Origin: Alphaproteobacteria bacterium 33-17 | GTDB taxonomy: Bacteria; Pseudomonadota; Alphaproteobacteria; Rickettsiales; 33-17 | Length of the DNA: 64,000 bases | Reading direction: 5' to 3' | NCBI GenBank assembly: GCA_001897445.1 | Contig: MKSX01000016.1 | Span: forward strand, 46,030-110,029 | Shown: one piece after another, positions 9,889 to 19,543 of the stretch | Numbering within the stretch: position 1 is the first letter of the stretch | Layout of the letters: each line of letters begins with the position of its first letter | The notes under the pieces: model-generated | Told to the model about the DNA's origin: nothing | The model's database searches: none | What the model saw: only the letters and a program-made list of their open reading frames with translations | Program-made: the position numbers and the translations under genes

Positions 9889-11349
9889 ATGACAATAAAT
9901 CTTAACATTCCTGATAATGTTATTTTAAAACCAAGAATCACTGTATTTGGCGTAGGTGGTGCGGGCGGTAATGCTGTAAATAACATGATAAATTCTAATC
10001 TTGAGGGTGCGGAGTTCATTGTAGCAAACACAGATGCTCAGGCTTTAGAATTTTCAAAAGCTTCTACAAGAGTTCAGCTTGGTGAAAACATTACCAGAGG
10101 TCTTGGTGCTGGTGCTTCCCCTGATGTTGGTCGTGCTTCAGCTGAAGAAAGTTCTGCTGTTATTGATAAATTACTTGATGGCTCAAATATGGTGTTCATT
10201 ACAGCTGGTATGGGCGGTGGTACAGGAACAGGTGCAGCACCTGTTGTTGCAAACCTTGCACGTAATAAGGGCATTCTTACTGTAGGTGTGGTTACAAAGC
10301 CTTTCCATTTTGAAGGCGCGCACAGAATGAGACTAGCTGAGCAGGGTCTTATTGAAATGCAAAAATATGTTGATACATTAATTGTTATTCCTAACCAAAA
10401 TTTATTCCGTGTTGCTAATGAGCGCACTACATTTGCTGATGCATTTAAAATGGCAGATGATGTACTTCATGCCGGTGTTCGTGGTGTTACAGACTTAATC
10501 ACAATGCCTGGTCTTATTAACCTTGATTTCGCTGATATCGTTACCATTATGAGTAAGATGGGTAAGGCGATGATGGGTACTGGTGAGGCATCGGGCGATA
10601 ATAGATCAATTTTAGCCGCAGAAGCAGCAATTTCTAATCCGCTTTTAGATCAAACTTCTATGAAAGGTGCAAGAGGCGTCCTTATCAATATTACTGGTGG
10701 CCCTGATATGACATTATTTGAGGTTGATGAAGCTGCTAACAGAATTAGAGATGAAGTTGATTCAGACGCAAATATTATTTTCGGTTCTACATTTAATCCA
10801 AATCTAACTGGTCAAATTAGAATTACTGTTGTAGCAACTGGTATTGATCACCCTGAAGACAGACGTACAAGTCTTAATGTGGAAAGAAAAATAGATACTG
10901 CTCCAGTAAAAGAAACAGTAAAAGTTACTGTTGAGACTGTAACAGTTGAAGAAGTTCCTGTACAAAAAGCTCAACATGATAATTTTGCAGTGGAATTAGA
11001 AAAAGAAGTAGAAAGTTTAATTGCAGAAGATGAAAATGTTGAAATTAGGGAATTAGAAGAAGAATTAGTAGGCGCAAGTAATTTTAGACCTCAGGTTAAG
11101 CATGAAAGCTTTACGCAAACTACAAATCCTTCTTTAGACAATTTTATGGCGAATTACAAACGCGAAATTCAAACGGAGCAGCAATATAAGCAACAAGCTG
11201 AACCTGTGAAAAATAAGGGTTTGTTTGGTAGAGTAGCAAGTTCTTTATTTGGTAGCAATGAGCAATCAAAAAAAGATGCACATGTAGAAGTTAGTGTAGA
11301 TGAAGGTAATCTTGATATACCTGCTTTTCTACGCCGTAAACAGAAGTAA
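9889..11349 (+). CDS. ftsZ: Cell division protein FtsZ
   Basis: The tubulin-like GTPase that forms the division ring. GTP-binding motifs are [14 protein letters not shown] near residue 22, NTDAQAL, and the tubulin signature [10 protein letters not shown] near residue 108. The T7 loop contains NLDFADI. The 486-residue length reflects a long acidic linker (about 330-470), usual for alphaproteobacteria. The conserved C-terminal peptide [11 protein letters not shown] binds FtsA/ZipA-type partners. AAGGG precedes the ATG. A hairpin follows at 11354-11380. It is not in a dcw cluster here; the neighbours are rph and lptG. Confidence 0.98.
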   Translation: MTINLNIPDNVILKPRITVFGVGGAGGNAVNNMINSNLEGAEFIVANTDAQALEFSKASTRVQLGENITRGLGAGASPDVGRASAEESSAVIDKLLDGSNMVFITAGMGGGTGTGAAPVVANLARNKGILTVGVVTKPFHFEGAHRMRLAEQGLIEMQKYVDTLIVIPNQNLFRVANERTTFADAFKMADDVLHAGVRGVTDLITMPGLINLDFADIVTIMSKMGKAMMGTGEASGDNRSILAAEAAISNPLLDQTSMKGARGVLINITGGPDMTLFEVDEAANRIRDEVDSDANIIFGSTFNPNLTGQIRITVVATGIDHPEDRRTSLNVERKIDTAPVKETVKVTVETVTVEEVPVQKAQHDNFAVELEKEVESLIAEDENVEIRELEEELVGASNFRPQVKHESFTQTTNPSLDNFMANYKREIQTEQQYKQQAEPVKNKGLFGRVASSLFGSNEQSKKDAHVEVSVDEGNLDIPAFLRRKQK

Positions 11350-11353
11350 TAAA

Positions 11354-11380
11354 AAATATAGGGGTGAAATCCCTATATTT
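11354..11380 (+). terminator. Hairpin after ftsZ
   Basis: AAATATAGGG pairs with CCCTATATTT across a 7-base loop immediately after the ftsZ stop. The U-run is short (TTTACTT), so it may act as a weak terminator or mRNA-stabilising hairpin before lptG. Confidence 0.5.
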
Positions 11381-11409
11381 ACTTAAATTAATTTTTGTTT
11401 GTAAGGACA

Positions 11410-12504
11410 ATGCTCCAGTTTCCTATTATATCTCGTTATATTGCACGCAGGTTTATAGCAAGCCTATTACTGGTATTATTAGTGGTAGGAGCTGTAGTTA
11501 TTGTTGTTGATGCTTTAGAAGTTACCCGCAGATCATTTGGAAAATCAGTAAACGTTTTTTATATTCTTGGTATGGTTATACTTAGAACGCCAATGACGTT
11601 GCAAGAAGTTATGCCATTTATAATGATAATAAGCGGGATGCTATGCTACGTAAAATTATCGCGTAGTAGTGAGCTGATAATTTTGAGGGCATCAGGACTT
11701 CCTGCATTAAAGTTTATGTTACCAAGCATGTTTGCAGCATTTGTTGTGGGTTTTTTGCATGTTACAATTTTAACCCCAATAACATCTAAAATGTTCTATA
11801 AAGCTGAGGTTATGGAAGATAAGCTAGTGCGGAATAAATCTGCTAAAGCTTCAGCATTATCACATGGTGTTTGGCTTAAAGAATATGTGCCAGATATTGG
11901 TAACGTAGTAATTCATGCTAAAAGTGTAATTAGGGATGCAAGTGAGCTTGAAAAAGTAAAGTTTCTGATATTTGACAATAATTTTGCCTTTAAAAAAAGA
12001 ATTGATGCAGAAAATGCGAAAATTACAGATGAAGGCTGGATATTAAGTAATATTAATGCATCTACTATTAAAAGTCTTCATAATAAGTTTGATCAAATGA
12101 TATTTAGAACTTCAATTAATATTGAAAGACTTCAGGATAGTTTTGCAAAACCAAATAATTTGTCTTTATGGCAATTGCCTCAATTTATAGGTAATATGAA
12201 GCTTGCAGGATTTTCAGCAATAAGACATGTACAGTATTACTATTCACTTTTGTTACTACCTTTCACCTTAGCTGCAATGACTTTAATATCAGGGTGTTTT
12301 GCACTTAGAATATCAAACAGAATTCAAAATAATTATGAGCTTATTATAGGTATAATCGTTAGCTTTATTGTATACTTTGTAACTCAAATGATCAATGCCA
12401 TGGGTCTTTCAAACTCAATACCATTATTATTGTCAGCGGTAGCGCCAATTATACTTACAACTGCATTTGCAATTTTCATAATTTTACATAGAGAAGGTGG
12501 CTGA
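11410..12504 (+). CDS. lptG: LPS export ABC transporter permease (LptF/LptG family)
   Basis: An inner-membrane permease of the LptB2FG complex that extracts lipopolysaccharide and passes it to the LptC/A/D bridge. The 364 residues show the family layout: an N-terminal Arg-rich RYIARRF before TM1, TM2-3 up to residue 110, a periplasmic beta-jellyroll domain (about 130-265), then three C-terminal TM helices. I use ATG 11410, because AAGGA at 11403-11407 fits it; an in-frame TTG at 11395 is less likely. It lies 3 bases upstream of lptD. LptF and LptG are hard to tell apart by eye; adjacency to lptD favours LptG. Confidence 0.85.
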   Translation: MLQFPIISRYIARRFIASLLLVLLVVGAVVIVVDALEVTRRSFGKSVNVFYILGMVILRTPMTLQEVMPFIMIISGMLCYVKLSRSSELIILRASGLPALKFMLPSMFAAFVVGFLHVTILTPITSKMFYKAEVMEDKLVRNKSAKASALSHGVWLKEYVPDIGNVVIHAKSVIRDASELEKVKFLIFDNNFAFKKRIDAENAKITDEGWILSNINASTIKSLHNKFDQMIFRTSINIERLQDSFAKPNNLSLWQLPQFIGNMKLAGFSAIRHVQYYYSLLLLPFTLAAMTLISGCFALRISNRIQNNYELIIGIIVSFIVYFVTQMINAMGLSNSIPLLLSAVAPIILTTAFAIFIILHREGG

Positions 12505-12507
12505 TAA

Positions 12508-14640
12508 ATGCTTAGCTTTATAAAAAAATTCTCTTTATTTAACGTTTTAATTTTAGTACTGGTTTATACAGTAACAGTGAGTGCTGAAGAGTATGTAGAT
12601 GATAATACAGTTATTATTAATGCAGACACTTTAGAGTATGATAAAAATAATGAACTCGCTTTAGCAAGTGGTAATGTTGAATTAATAAGCGGTGCGCATA
12701 TTTTAATGGCAGATAAGCTGGTTTACAGTAAAAGGCAGGATAAAGCAGAAGCGCATGGTAATATTTCAATAGTTGATGAAGATGGAAATGTTGCTTTTGC
12801 TGAATATGTAGAGCTTGAAAGAAATCTTACCAAAGGTCTAGTAAAAGCACTCAGTATAAAGCTTAAAAACAATGCTTTAATTGCTTCTGAAACAGCTGTA
12901 AAAGTAAACGAATACCAAACCAGGCTTTATAATTCAGTATATTCTGCCTGTAGAGTGGAAAGTGGATACCCACTTTGGCAAATAAGTTCAGATAAAACAT
13001 TAATAGACGAGAAGCAAGAAAAAATTGTACATGAAAACGCAAGGCTTGAAATTTACGGAAAGCCTGTTTTATATACGCCATATTTTGCACATGCCACACC
13101 TAATGCAAGAAGAAAATCAGGATTTTTAGTTCCTAGTTATACCCAATCTCGTGATATGGGATTTGGCGTTAATATTCCGTACTATTACAACATAGCGCCA
13201 AACATGGATGCAACAATTATTACCAGAGTATTTACTGAGCAGAATCCTCTTTTATATACTAAATACAGAGCCATTACCGAGCATAGCAATTATGATATAC
13301 AATTCTCAGGAACAAATCCTAAAAAAGATAGTGCCATATATAATAGAAAATTCAAAGGACATATATTCTTCAATTCTACACATAATTTAAATTATGACTG
13401 GATCATGAAAGCTAACTATAAAAGAGCTTACGATAAAACGTATTTAAAGCGTTATGACTTTACAGACGATTCTTTTTTAAGATCTGAGCTTGATTTTGAA
13501 AAAATTAATTATGACGAGCAATATCTTGTTAAAAATATGATGTTTCAGGATTTAAGAAACGAATTTAACGATATGCCGCAAATATATCCCTATGTAAACT
13601 ACTCTAAAAATTTTGAGCAGACAAATTATGGCATTAGTCCATATGCAAAGTTAAATATCCTTAATTTAATGAGAACGCATTTATCTGAAATCCAAAGAGT
13701 ATCTGGAACATTTGGGTTTCAAAAAACTCATTTAACTGACAGTGGACATTTTCTGGAATTTGATAATTATATTAGAGCAGATGGATACCATGTAAGAAGG
13801 GTAAATAATCCATTTTACCAAACACAAGGTAATCGATACTTACATGGCAATACAGGAAGATTTGTTCCTGTTAGTAAAGTATACTGGGAGCTACCATATT
13901 CTAATGGTGATATAGTTCTTACCCCAAAAGCAACAATAGCATACAGCCCTAAGGGGAATAATCCTAATAAAATTCCAAACGAAGACAGCACTAACTCAGA
14001 GCTTAGTTTTAATAACCTTTTCTCTGAAAACAGGTTTACTGGTTTAGACAGAGTAGAGGGGGGGCTTAGAGGATCATATGGCGTTCAAATTGATACAAAA
14101 ATTAGTGATACAGAACTAAGTGGATTGTTTGGAAAAGCCGTTAAAAGATACGAAGATAAAAATATGCCTCTAGTTAGTGGTTTAAGAGAAAAACATTCTG
14201 ACTATGTAGGATTTTTAAATCTGAAGCCAGTCAGTAATTTAGATTTATTTTATAGGTTTAGACTCGATAATCATAATTTAGCATGGCATAATAATGAAGC
14301 AGGTTTAAACTACAGCTACCTTGATAAATTTGGTTTGGCTGCCACATACTTTGCAAGTGACCAAAAAGATGAAATTAGGTTTAAGAAGCAAAAATATGCT
14401 GCTATCAATGGTTATATTGGTCTTTCTAAAGGGGTTAAGCTTTCTTTTAATACATCAAAAATTTTGACTAAAAGAAAAATAAATGCTGATCACGGTATTA
14501 TAGAAAGTGGGGCAAGGCTGGACTATGATCATAATTGTTTGACCAGTTCGCTTGGCGTGACAAGATCATTTAAACGAGATCGTGACGTTATGCCTGATAC
14601 AATGCTTATTTTTAAAATTACCCTAAAAACATTAAATTAA
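12508..14640 (+). CDS. lptD: LPS-assembly outer membrane protein LptD
   Basis: A 710-residue outer-membrane barrel that inserts LPS into the outer leaflet with LptE. It has a signal peptide (hydrophobic FNVLILVLVYTVTVSA, cleavage after SAE), an OstA-like N-terminal domain (INADTLEYDKNNELALASGN), then the barrel region with YFAHATPNARRKSGFLVPSY, a hallmark stretch. It pairs with lptG immediately upstream. No surA, pdxA or rsmA follows, unlike the usual order; two porin genes follow instead. Only two Cys (CRVE and HNCLTSS) are seen, so the disulfide pattern of enteric LptD is reduced. Confidence 0.93.
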   Translation: MLSFIKKFSLFNVLILVLVYTVTVSAEEYVDDNTVIINADTLEYDKNNELALASGNVELISGAHILMADKLVYSKRQDKAEAHGNISIVDEDGNVAFAEYVELERNLTKGLVKALSIKLKNNALIASETAVKVNEYQTRLYNSVYSACRVESGYPLWQISSDKTLIDEKQEKIVHENARLEIYGKPVLYTPYFAHATPNARRKSGFLVPSYTQSRDMGFGVNIPYYYNIAPNMDATIITRVFTEQNPLLYTKYRAITEHSNYDIQFSGTNPKKDSAIYNRKFKGHIFFNSTHNLNYDWIMKANYKRAYDKTYLKRYDFTDDSFLRSELDFEKINYDEQYLVKNMMFQDLRNEFNDMPQIYPYVNYSKNFEQTNYGISPYAKLNILNLMRTHLSEIQRVSGTFGFQKTHLTDSGHFLEFDNYIRADGYHVRRVNNPFYQTQGNRYLHGNTGRFVPVSKVYWELPYSNGDIVLTPKATIAYSPKGNNPNKIPNEDSTNSELSFNNLFSENRFTGLDRVEGGLRGSYGVQIDTKISDTELSGLFGKAVKRYEDKNMPLVSGLREKHSDYVGFLNLKPVSNLDLFYRFRLDNHNLAWHNNEAGLNYSYLDKFGLAATYFASDQKDEIRFKKQKYAAINGYIGLSKGVKLSFNTSKILTKRKINADHGIIESGARLDYDHNCLTSSLGVTRSFKRDRDVMPDTMLIFKITLKTLN

Positions 14641-14842
14641 AATTTAAACCTTAATTTTTACGACACTAATAAGGCAATGTTGTGGCAAGTATGACACAGT
14701 ATGCTATAAAGAAATAATCAAATCTAATATTTTACTAATCATTAATTGGTTTCAGAGGAAAGTTAATTAATATGAGCTCCATATCATGCTGTATGTCAGT
14801 ATGAATATTTGTTAAACACTAATGAAATAGGGGATTTTAGAA

Positions 14843-16096
14843 ATGACAAATTCTAAGAAAATTCTTCTTACTACAGCTTTAGTATCTGGTTTAGCTTCAG
14901 CAGCAATGGCTGACGCTCCAACAGTAACAGCTGGTGGTAAAGTAGACTTCCAAGCTTCTTTTGCTAAGCAATCAGTAGCTCACAAAACAGCTAATACAAA
15001 ATTTGACCGTTCACAACATTTCTCAACAGAATCACGCGTAAGCTTAAAAGCTGCTGGTATGTCTGATTTCGGTATGCAATATGGTGCGACTGTAGAATTA
15101 GGTGATAAAGCTGAATTCGGTTCGCAAGATACAACAAGCACATCTGGTAAAGATGTTGAATTAAAAGACACAATGCTTTTCGTTCAATCAGATATGGGTC
15201 GTATTGAACTCGGTTCAATGGCTGGTCCTGCTAAAACAATGAAAGTTGGTGCTGAATCAATTGCACGTGCTACAGGCGGTATTTGTGGCGATTGGTCTGA
15301 CTACGTAAACAAAGGTTTTGGTTTCATTCCAACAAGTACAGCTGCTACAAACATTTCTGGCGTATGGCTTACAGCTCCAAACTTACCTTTCGATATTTCT
15401 AAATATACAGGCCGTCACAATAAGATTGCTTACTATACACCAGAAGTACAAGGTTTACAAATCGGTGTTAGCTATGCATTAGACACAGCTGGCGTTGGTT
15501 CTTCAAACGCTATTGGTTCTAAATACTTAGACACAACAGCTACACCAGTTGCTTTCTCTTCAAGACATTTCAAAAATGCTGTAACAGCAGGTGTTAAATA
15601 TAAAACACAATACGATATGTTCGCAATTGAAGTTGCTGCTACAGGTCAATATGGTAAAGCTGCTAAAGCTTCAAGCACAGCTACAATTGATCAGGTAATC
15701 AGAGACGTAAAAGCTTATAACGTTGGTGCTGCTGTAACATATGCAAACATCACACTTGCTGGTTCTTATGGTGATCAAGGCAGAAGCATGAACACAAAAG
15801 AAACAGATGCTTTCTCTAGAGCTTCTACAAAATACTACACCGCTGGTGCTTCTATTGTACAAGGTCCAGTAGGTTTAAGTGTTACATACTTTGATTCTAA
15901 AAGAATGAAAAACAAAGTAGAAACAATTTCTGTTGGTGCTGATTATGCATTAGCTGCTGGTATGATGCCATACGTTGAAGGTACATTCTTCAAATTAAAA
16001 CCAGCTGCTGGCGTTACAACAACATCAGGTGGTGCTACTGCAGTTACAAAAAACAAAGGCAACGTAGTACTCGTTGGTACAAAATTCAACTTCTAA
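14843..16096 (+). CDS. Gram-negative porin, copy 1
   Basis: A 417-residue outer-membrane porin with a signal peptide ending AAMADAPT (cleavage after MADA or AMA). Mature beta-strand pattern: VTAGGKVDFQASF at the start, many alternating hydrophobic strands, GRIELGSMAGPAK (the usual porin GrieLG motif), and a terminal Phe (VLVGTKFNF) required for BAM recognition. Codons are strongly biased, with AGCTTC, GCT and GGT frequent, suggesting high expression. AGGGG lies 8 bases before the ATG. The next gene is a close paralogue of the same length. Which solute it passes cannot be told. Confidence 0.9.
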   Translation: MTNSKKILLTTALVSGLASAAMADAPTVTAGGKVDFQASFAKQSVAHKTANTKFDRSQHFSTESRVSLKAAGMSDFGMQYGATVELGDKAEFGSQDTTSTSGKDVELKDTMLFVQSDMGRIELGSMAGPAKTMKVGAESIARATGGICGDWSDYVNKGFGFIPTSTAATNISGVWLTAPNLPFDISKYTGRHNKIAYYTPEVQGLQIGVSYALDTAGVGSSNAIGSKYLDTTATPVAFSSRHFKNAVTAGVKYKTQYDMFAIEVAATGQYGKAAKASSTATIDQVIRDVKAYNVGAAVTYANITLAGSYGDQGRSMNTKETDAFSRASTKYYTAGASIVQGPVGLSVTYFDSKRMKNKVETISVGADYALAAGMMPYVEGTFFKLKPAAGVTTTSGGATAVTKNKGNVVLVGTKFNF

Positions 16097-16119
16097 TCTG
16101 AAGTTTAAGTTTGTATAAC

Positions 16120-16154
16120 AAAAAAAGAGGGGGCTTTAAGCTCCCTCTTTTTTT
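16120..16154 (+). terminator. Terminator after porin 1
   Basis: An A-run, GAGGGGGCTTTAAGCTCCCTC hairpin and T-run centred near 16137. It is near-identical in core to the terminator of porin 2, showing that the duplicated unit included the 3' flank. Confidence 0.85.
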
Positions 16155-16292
16155 GATTAAAATGAGGCAATAAGCTCTATTTCCCTATATTTTTAATCTT
16201 ATTAATACCAGCTTAGGTACAAATGGTGTGTTTTTTATAGCACACACTTAACCAAAAGTTGTTATTAAAAAAGCCATAAATGACTGTTAAAA

Positions 16293-16321
16293 TTAACTTT
16301 TATAAATGTATGGTATATAAT
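16293..16321 (+). promoter_or_regulatory. Likely sigma-70 promoter of porin 2
   Basis: TTAACT at 16293-16298, a 17-base spacer and TATAAT at 16316-16321. The expected transcript would have a leader of about 55 bases containing the hairpin ATATAGTTTTAGCTATAT. AAGGA precedes the ATG. The existence of a separate promoter and the terminator after porin 1 imply that the two porins are transcribed independently. Confidence 0.55.
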
Positions 16322-16383
16322 TGGAATTAGATATAGTTTTAGCTATATTACTCGTTTAACCAGTTTAGGTAAGGAATAAGTAT

Positions 16384-17637
16384 ATGACAAATTCTAAGAA
16401 AATTCTTCTTACTACAGCTTTAGTATCTGGTTTAGCTTCAGCAGCAATGGCTGACGCTCCAACAGTAACAGCTGGCGGTAAAGTAGATTTCCAAGCTTCT
16501 TTTGTAAAGCAATCAATTGCTCACAAAACAGCAAATACAAAATTTGACCGTTCACAACACTTCGCAACAGCTTCACGTGCAAGCGTTAAAGCTGAAGGCA
16601 TGACAGATTATGGCATGAAATACGGTGCTGTAGTTGAATTAGGTGATAAATCAGAATCTGGTCGCAACGCATCTTCAAGTACATCTGGTAAAGATGTTGA
16701 ATTAAAAGACACAATGCTTTTCGTTGAATCTGCTATGGGCCGTTTTGAAGCTGGTTCTATGGCTGGTTCTGCTGATGCTATGAGCGTTGGTGCTGATAAA
16801 ATCGCACGTGCAACAGGTGGTATTGACGGTGACTGGACTGACTATGTAAATAGTGGTTTTGGTTTCATTAACACAAGTGCAGCTACAAACGATCTTTCAG
16901 GTGTTTGGTTATTAGCTCCTGCATTACCATTTGACGATTCAACATTCCAAGGTCGTTACAACAAAATTACATATTACACACCAGAAGTACAAGGTTTACA
17001 ATTAGGTGTGAGCTATTCAGTTGATACAAGTGAAGTTGGTTCTTCAAATGCTATCAGCTCTAAGCACGTTACAACAGCTGATCCAATTACATTTGCAAAC
17101 AGAACATTTAAAAATGCTTTCTCTGGTGGTTTAAAATATAAAACACAAATGGATCAGTTCGCTTTAGAATTATCTGCAACAGGTCAATATGGTAAAGCTG
17201 AAAAAGTAACAACAACATCTCCTGCTTTATATGAAGAAATTAGAGATGTTAAAGCTTATGCAGTTGGTGCTTCTGTATCATATGCTAACATGACAGCTGC
17301 TGCTTCTTTCGGTGACTGGAAGAAAAGCATGAACACAAAAGAAACAGATGCTTTCTCTAAATCTTCTACAAAGTACTACACAGTTGGTGCTTCTATGGTA
17401 CAAGGTCCAGTTGGCTTAAGTGTTACATACTTTGATTCTAAGAGAATGAAAAACAAAGTAGAAACAATCTCTGTTGGTGCTGATTATGCATTAGCTGCTG
17501 GTATGATGCCTTATGTTGAAGGTACATTCTTCAAATTAAAACCAGCTACTGGCGTTATGACAACAAACGGTGGTTCTACACAAGCTACTAAAAACAAAGG
17601 TAACGTTGTATTCGTTGGTACAAAATTCAACTTCTAA
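16384..17637 (+). CDS. Gram-negative porin, copy 2
   Basis: A 417-residue paralogue of copy 1, also ending FVGTKFNF. The first 40 residues are the same but for an A/V exchange and the coding DNA is almost identical over the signal peptide. The last third is also near-identical (QGPVGLSVTYFDSKRMKNKV and onward). The middle diverges in surface-loop regions. This pattern points to recent duplication with gene conversion at the ends, or to diversifying selection on loops. It has its own promoter and terminator. The two loops near residues 75-85 and 135-180 differ most, which could change pore selectivity or antigenicity. Confidence 0.9.
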   Translation: MTNSKKILLTTALVSGLASAAMADAPTVTAGGKVDFQASFVKQSIAHKTANTKFDRSQHFATASRASVKAEGMTDYGMKYGAVVELGDKSESGRNASSSTSGKDVELKDTMLFVESAMGRFEAGSMAGSADAMSVGADKIARATGGIDGDWTDYVNSGFGFINTSAATNDLSGVWLLAPALPFDDSTFQGRYNKITYYTPEVQGLQLGVSYSVDTSEVGSSNAISSKHVTTADPITFANRTFKNAFSGGLKYKTQMDQFALELSATGQYGKAEKVTTTSPALYEEIRDVKAYAVGASVSYANMTAAASFGDWKKSMNTKETDAFSKSSTKYYTVGASMVQGPVGLSVTYFDSKRMKNKVETISVGADYALAAGMMPYVEGTFFKLKPATGVMTTNGGSTQATKNKGNVVFVGTKFNF

Positions 17638-17656
17638 TCCGAAGTTAAACTTTGTT

Positions 17657-17688
17657 TAAAAAAGGGGGCTTTAAGCTCCCTTTTTTGC
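17657..17688 (+). terminator. Terminator after porin 2
   Basis: AAAAAAGGGGGCTTTAAGC then TCCCTTTTTT form a hairpin with U-run 20 bases after the porin 2 stop, sharing the GGCTTTAAGC core of the porin 1 terminator. Confidence 0.85.
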
Positions 17689-17797
17689 ATTTTATATAAT
17701 AAAAAGAAAGTATATATAAACGTAAAATAGTCGACCAGAATATTCCTATAAGTTGACTAGTGCCAAATACACTAATGTTAACTAAGTTTGATTAAAC

Positions 17798-17826
17798 TTG
17801 ACATTTGTTAAGAAAGTTTTTATAAT
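17798..17826 (+). promoter_or_regulatory. Perfect consensus sigma-70 promoter (small-protein gene 1)
   Basis: TTGACA at 17798-17803, exactly 17 bases, TATAAT at 17821-17826. Both hexamers match the sigma-70 consensus at all positions. Transcription should start near 17833, so the TTG at 17798 and ATG at 17825 cannot be start codons; translation must start downstream, at ATG 17855. Confidence 0.85.
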
Positions 17827-17854
17827 GCTAAAAATTTTTAATAAACGGCTAGTT

Positions 17855-18304
17855 ATGTTTACGGGATCAGGAAAAAATATAGTTTTAAACGCAGATTATC
17901 ATACATCAACACACAGCGCAAATCAGGTGATATATTACTGTTACCTTAATTTAGAAAAGCAACAAGGTAATCCTAACGTGGAAGTAGTTACAAAATTTTC
18001 TCAAGTTACTGATGTTAATAGAAAAACCCTTACAGAAATAGCGGTTACAGAAGAGTTTGCTAAAAACCATAATTTTTGGGAACAGTATGATGGAGAATTT
18101 GTATCATTTATGACTCAGCTCAAGAGTAATCCAAATGGATTTTCTTATTATGATCATGAAGAAAATAATTATTGTTATGTAAAGTATGATGATGGTTTTG
18201 ATTATAAAAACTTATATATTATTGATAATGAAAATTATTTAGTAAAGCAGAATATGCTCTCAAATAACGAAGAAATTCATATGTTTATGGAATTTAATTA
18301 TTAA
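17855..18304 (+). CDS. Small protein of unrecognised family, paralogue 1 of 4
   Basis: A 149-residue soluble protein without signal peptide or membrane segment. I do not recognise it. The start is set by the promoter at 17798-17826, which excludes the upstream in-frame starts. It shares with the next three genes an [FY]AK-[NT]-HN-[FY] motif (here FAKNHNFW), FSYYDHE about 35 residues later, then an aromatic strand (YCYVKYDDGFD) and Y/H-L-x-x-[IL]-D plus a tyrosine-rich end. The family is acidic and rich in Tyr, Phe and Asp. Independent promoter and terminator. Possible roles such as immunity, effector or host-interaction protein are speculation. Confidence 0.75.
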   Translation: MFTGSGKNIVLNADYHTSTHSANQVIYYCYLNLEKQQGNPNVEVVTKFSQVTDVNRKTLTEIAVTEEFAKNHNFWEQYDGEFVSFMTQLKSNPNGFSYYDHEENNYCYVKYDDGFDYKNLYIIDNENYLVKQNMLSNNEEIHMFMEFNY

Positions 18305-18333
18305 AAAAATAGGGGTTTTTGCCCCTTTTTTTA
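18303..18333 (+). terminator. Terminator after small-protein gene 1
   Basis: An A-run, GGGG-TTTTTG-CCCC hairpin and T-run directly after the stop codon. Confidence 0.85.
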
Positions 18334-18575
18334 TTCTTATAAAATAATTCGTTTAAAAAAAATACACATTAAGTCCTTTAATTATCAAGCTATTTAATCA
18401 AATCTGAAATACGTAAAAAATTTTTTTTTAAAAACCTATTGACTAGCTATAAACCTTAGTTTAACGTTTAAATTGTTCCGATGTAAAAATTTATTAATTA
18501 TCATAGGGAATGTATGATAAATATTAAGTTTTTAGCCGGGAACTAAAGTTTAATTTAATTTAAATGGAGGTTACC

Positions 18576-18965
18576 ATGGGTAATTATCACGTTAGAGTTA
18601 TGTATCCTGATGATACATCTTCAAAAAATGGTTCTGAATTAATTACAATTACAGATTCTGCAAATCATGTTTTAAATATTCACCAAACAAGTGAGCATAC
18701 AGCTTCTAAAAACAACTTTGTTGGTAACATTGATCCTGATTACCGTGGACATTATTTTGATGTTGCAAAAATGATTTCAAATGGTCAGACAAATAATCCA
18801 TTTAGTTTTTATGATAATGACAAGCAAGGGTACTTTGTTGTAGGTTATGACAAAGACTTTGATACAGTTCATATTGACAATATCAAAAGCTTAATATTGG
18901 GTCCATCAGGTGGATACGATGCTGATTTACATGCATATGTTTATGAAGATGATTATTCTTTCTAA
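18576..18965 (+). CDS. Small protein of unrecognised family, paralogue 2 of 4
   Basis: A 129-residue soluble acidic protein. ATG 18576 is chosen over ATG 18564, because the earlier codon lies inside the ribosome-binding site itself: GGAGG at 18566-18570 sits 5 bases before 18576. Shared family features are ASKNNFVG (corresponding to AKNHNF), NPFSFYDNDKQGYFVVGYDK and DFDTVHIDNIKSL. It is the most diverged at the HN motif (NN). The 270-base region upstream is very AT-rich, with a candidate TTGACT at 18439. A strong terminator follows. Function unknown. Confidence 0.75.
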   Translation: MGNYHVRVMYPDDTSSKNGSELITITDSANHVLNIHQTSEHTASKNNFVGNIDPDYRGHYFDVAKMISNGQTNNPFSFYDNDKQGYFVVGYDKDFDTVHIDNIKSLILGPSGGYDADLHAYVYEDDYSF

Positions 18966-18991
18966 GTAAGCTGTTACAGTAAATTTAATAA

Positions 18992-19027
18992 TAAAAAAGG
19001 TCTCAAATTTTTTTGAGACCTTTTTTA
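18992..19027 (+). terminator. Terminator after small-protein gene 2
   Basis: AAAAAAGGTCTCAAA pairs with TTTGAGACCTTTTTT around a T-rich loop, a long perfect stem with a U-run. Confidence 0.9.
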
Positions 19028-19146
19028 TTTGCCTGAAATATATATCTTTTTATAATAACTTGTGTCGCAAATTAATTGAATGCTAGTATTGGTACTATAT
19101 TTAAGCTAATATTAATATATTAACTTAAAATTTGAGGTGTGTTAAT

Positions 19147-19518
19147 ATGAAGAAGTTTCACGTTGAAATTATAGAAAAATTAAATTCAAATGGTTCTGTT
19201 AATGAAACCGTTTTAGTGGAAGATTCTAAAGGTTATCATCTTACAGGTGGTCAGGTATCTGCGGATTATGCTAAAAATCACAATTTTATTGGGGTAGAGA
19301 AGACTGATATAATGTCTGTTATATCTTCAGGTAAATATGGTAATGAATTTAGCTATCAAGATTATTATTCAAAGGAATTTTACCATATTAAATGTGATCA
19401 GGGATTTGATAGATCGCATTTGAAAGACTTAGATAGCTATAAGCAAGTTTCAGATGAACACATGGATTTTAATGATAACGGTATTTCACATGTTATCGAA
19501 ATAGATTACTATTCATAA
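19147..19518 (+). CDS. Small protein of unrecognised family, paralogue 3 of 4
   Basis: A 123-residue protein. ATG 19147 is preceded by GAGG at 19134-19137; an in-frame TTG at 19132 would lie in the binding site. Shared motifs: YAKNHNFIG, FSYQDYYSKEFYHI, KCDQGFDRSHLKDLDSYK. It is closest to paralogue 4 in length and in the GFD-x-SHL element. No signal peptide. No hairpin terminator follows; the next gene has its own promoter 26 bases downstream. Function unknown. Confidence 0.75.
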   Translation: MKKFHVEIIEKLNSNGSVNETVLVEDSKGYHLTGGQVSADYAKNHNFIGVEKTDIMSVISSGKYGNEFSYQDYYSKEFYHIKCDQGFDRSHLKDLDSYKQVSDEHMDFNDNGISHVIEIDYYS

Positions 19519-19543
19519 TATATTAATAAAATATAAATAAAAA

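Noticed and set aside
18439..18467. Promoter of small-protein gene 2 (TTGACT with TAACGT at 17 bases)
   Set aside because: The -10 match is too poor and the leader would be over 100 bases; too weak to report as a feature.
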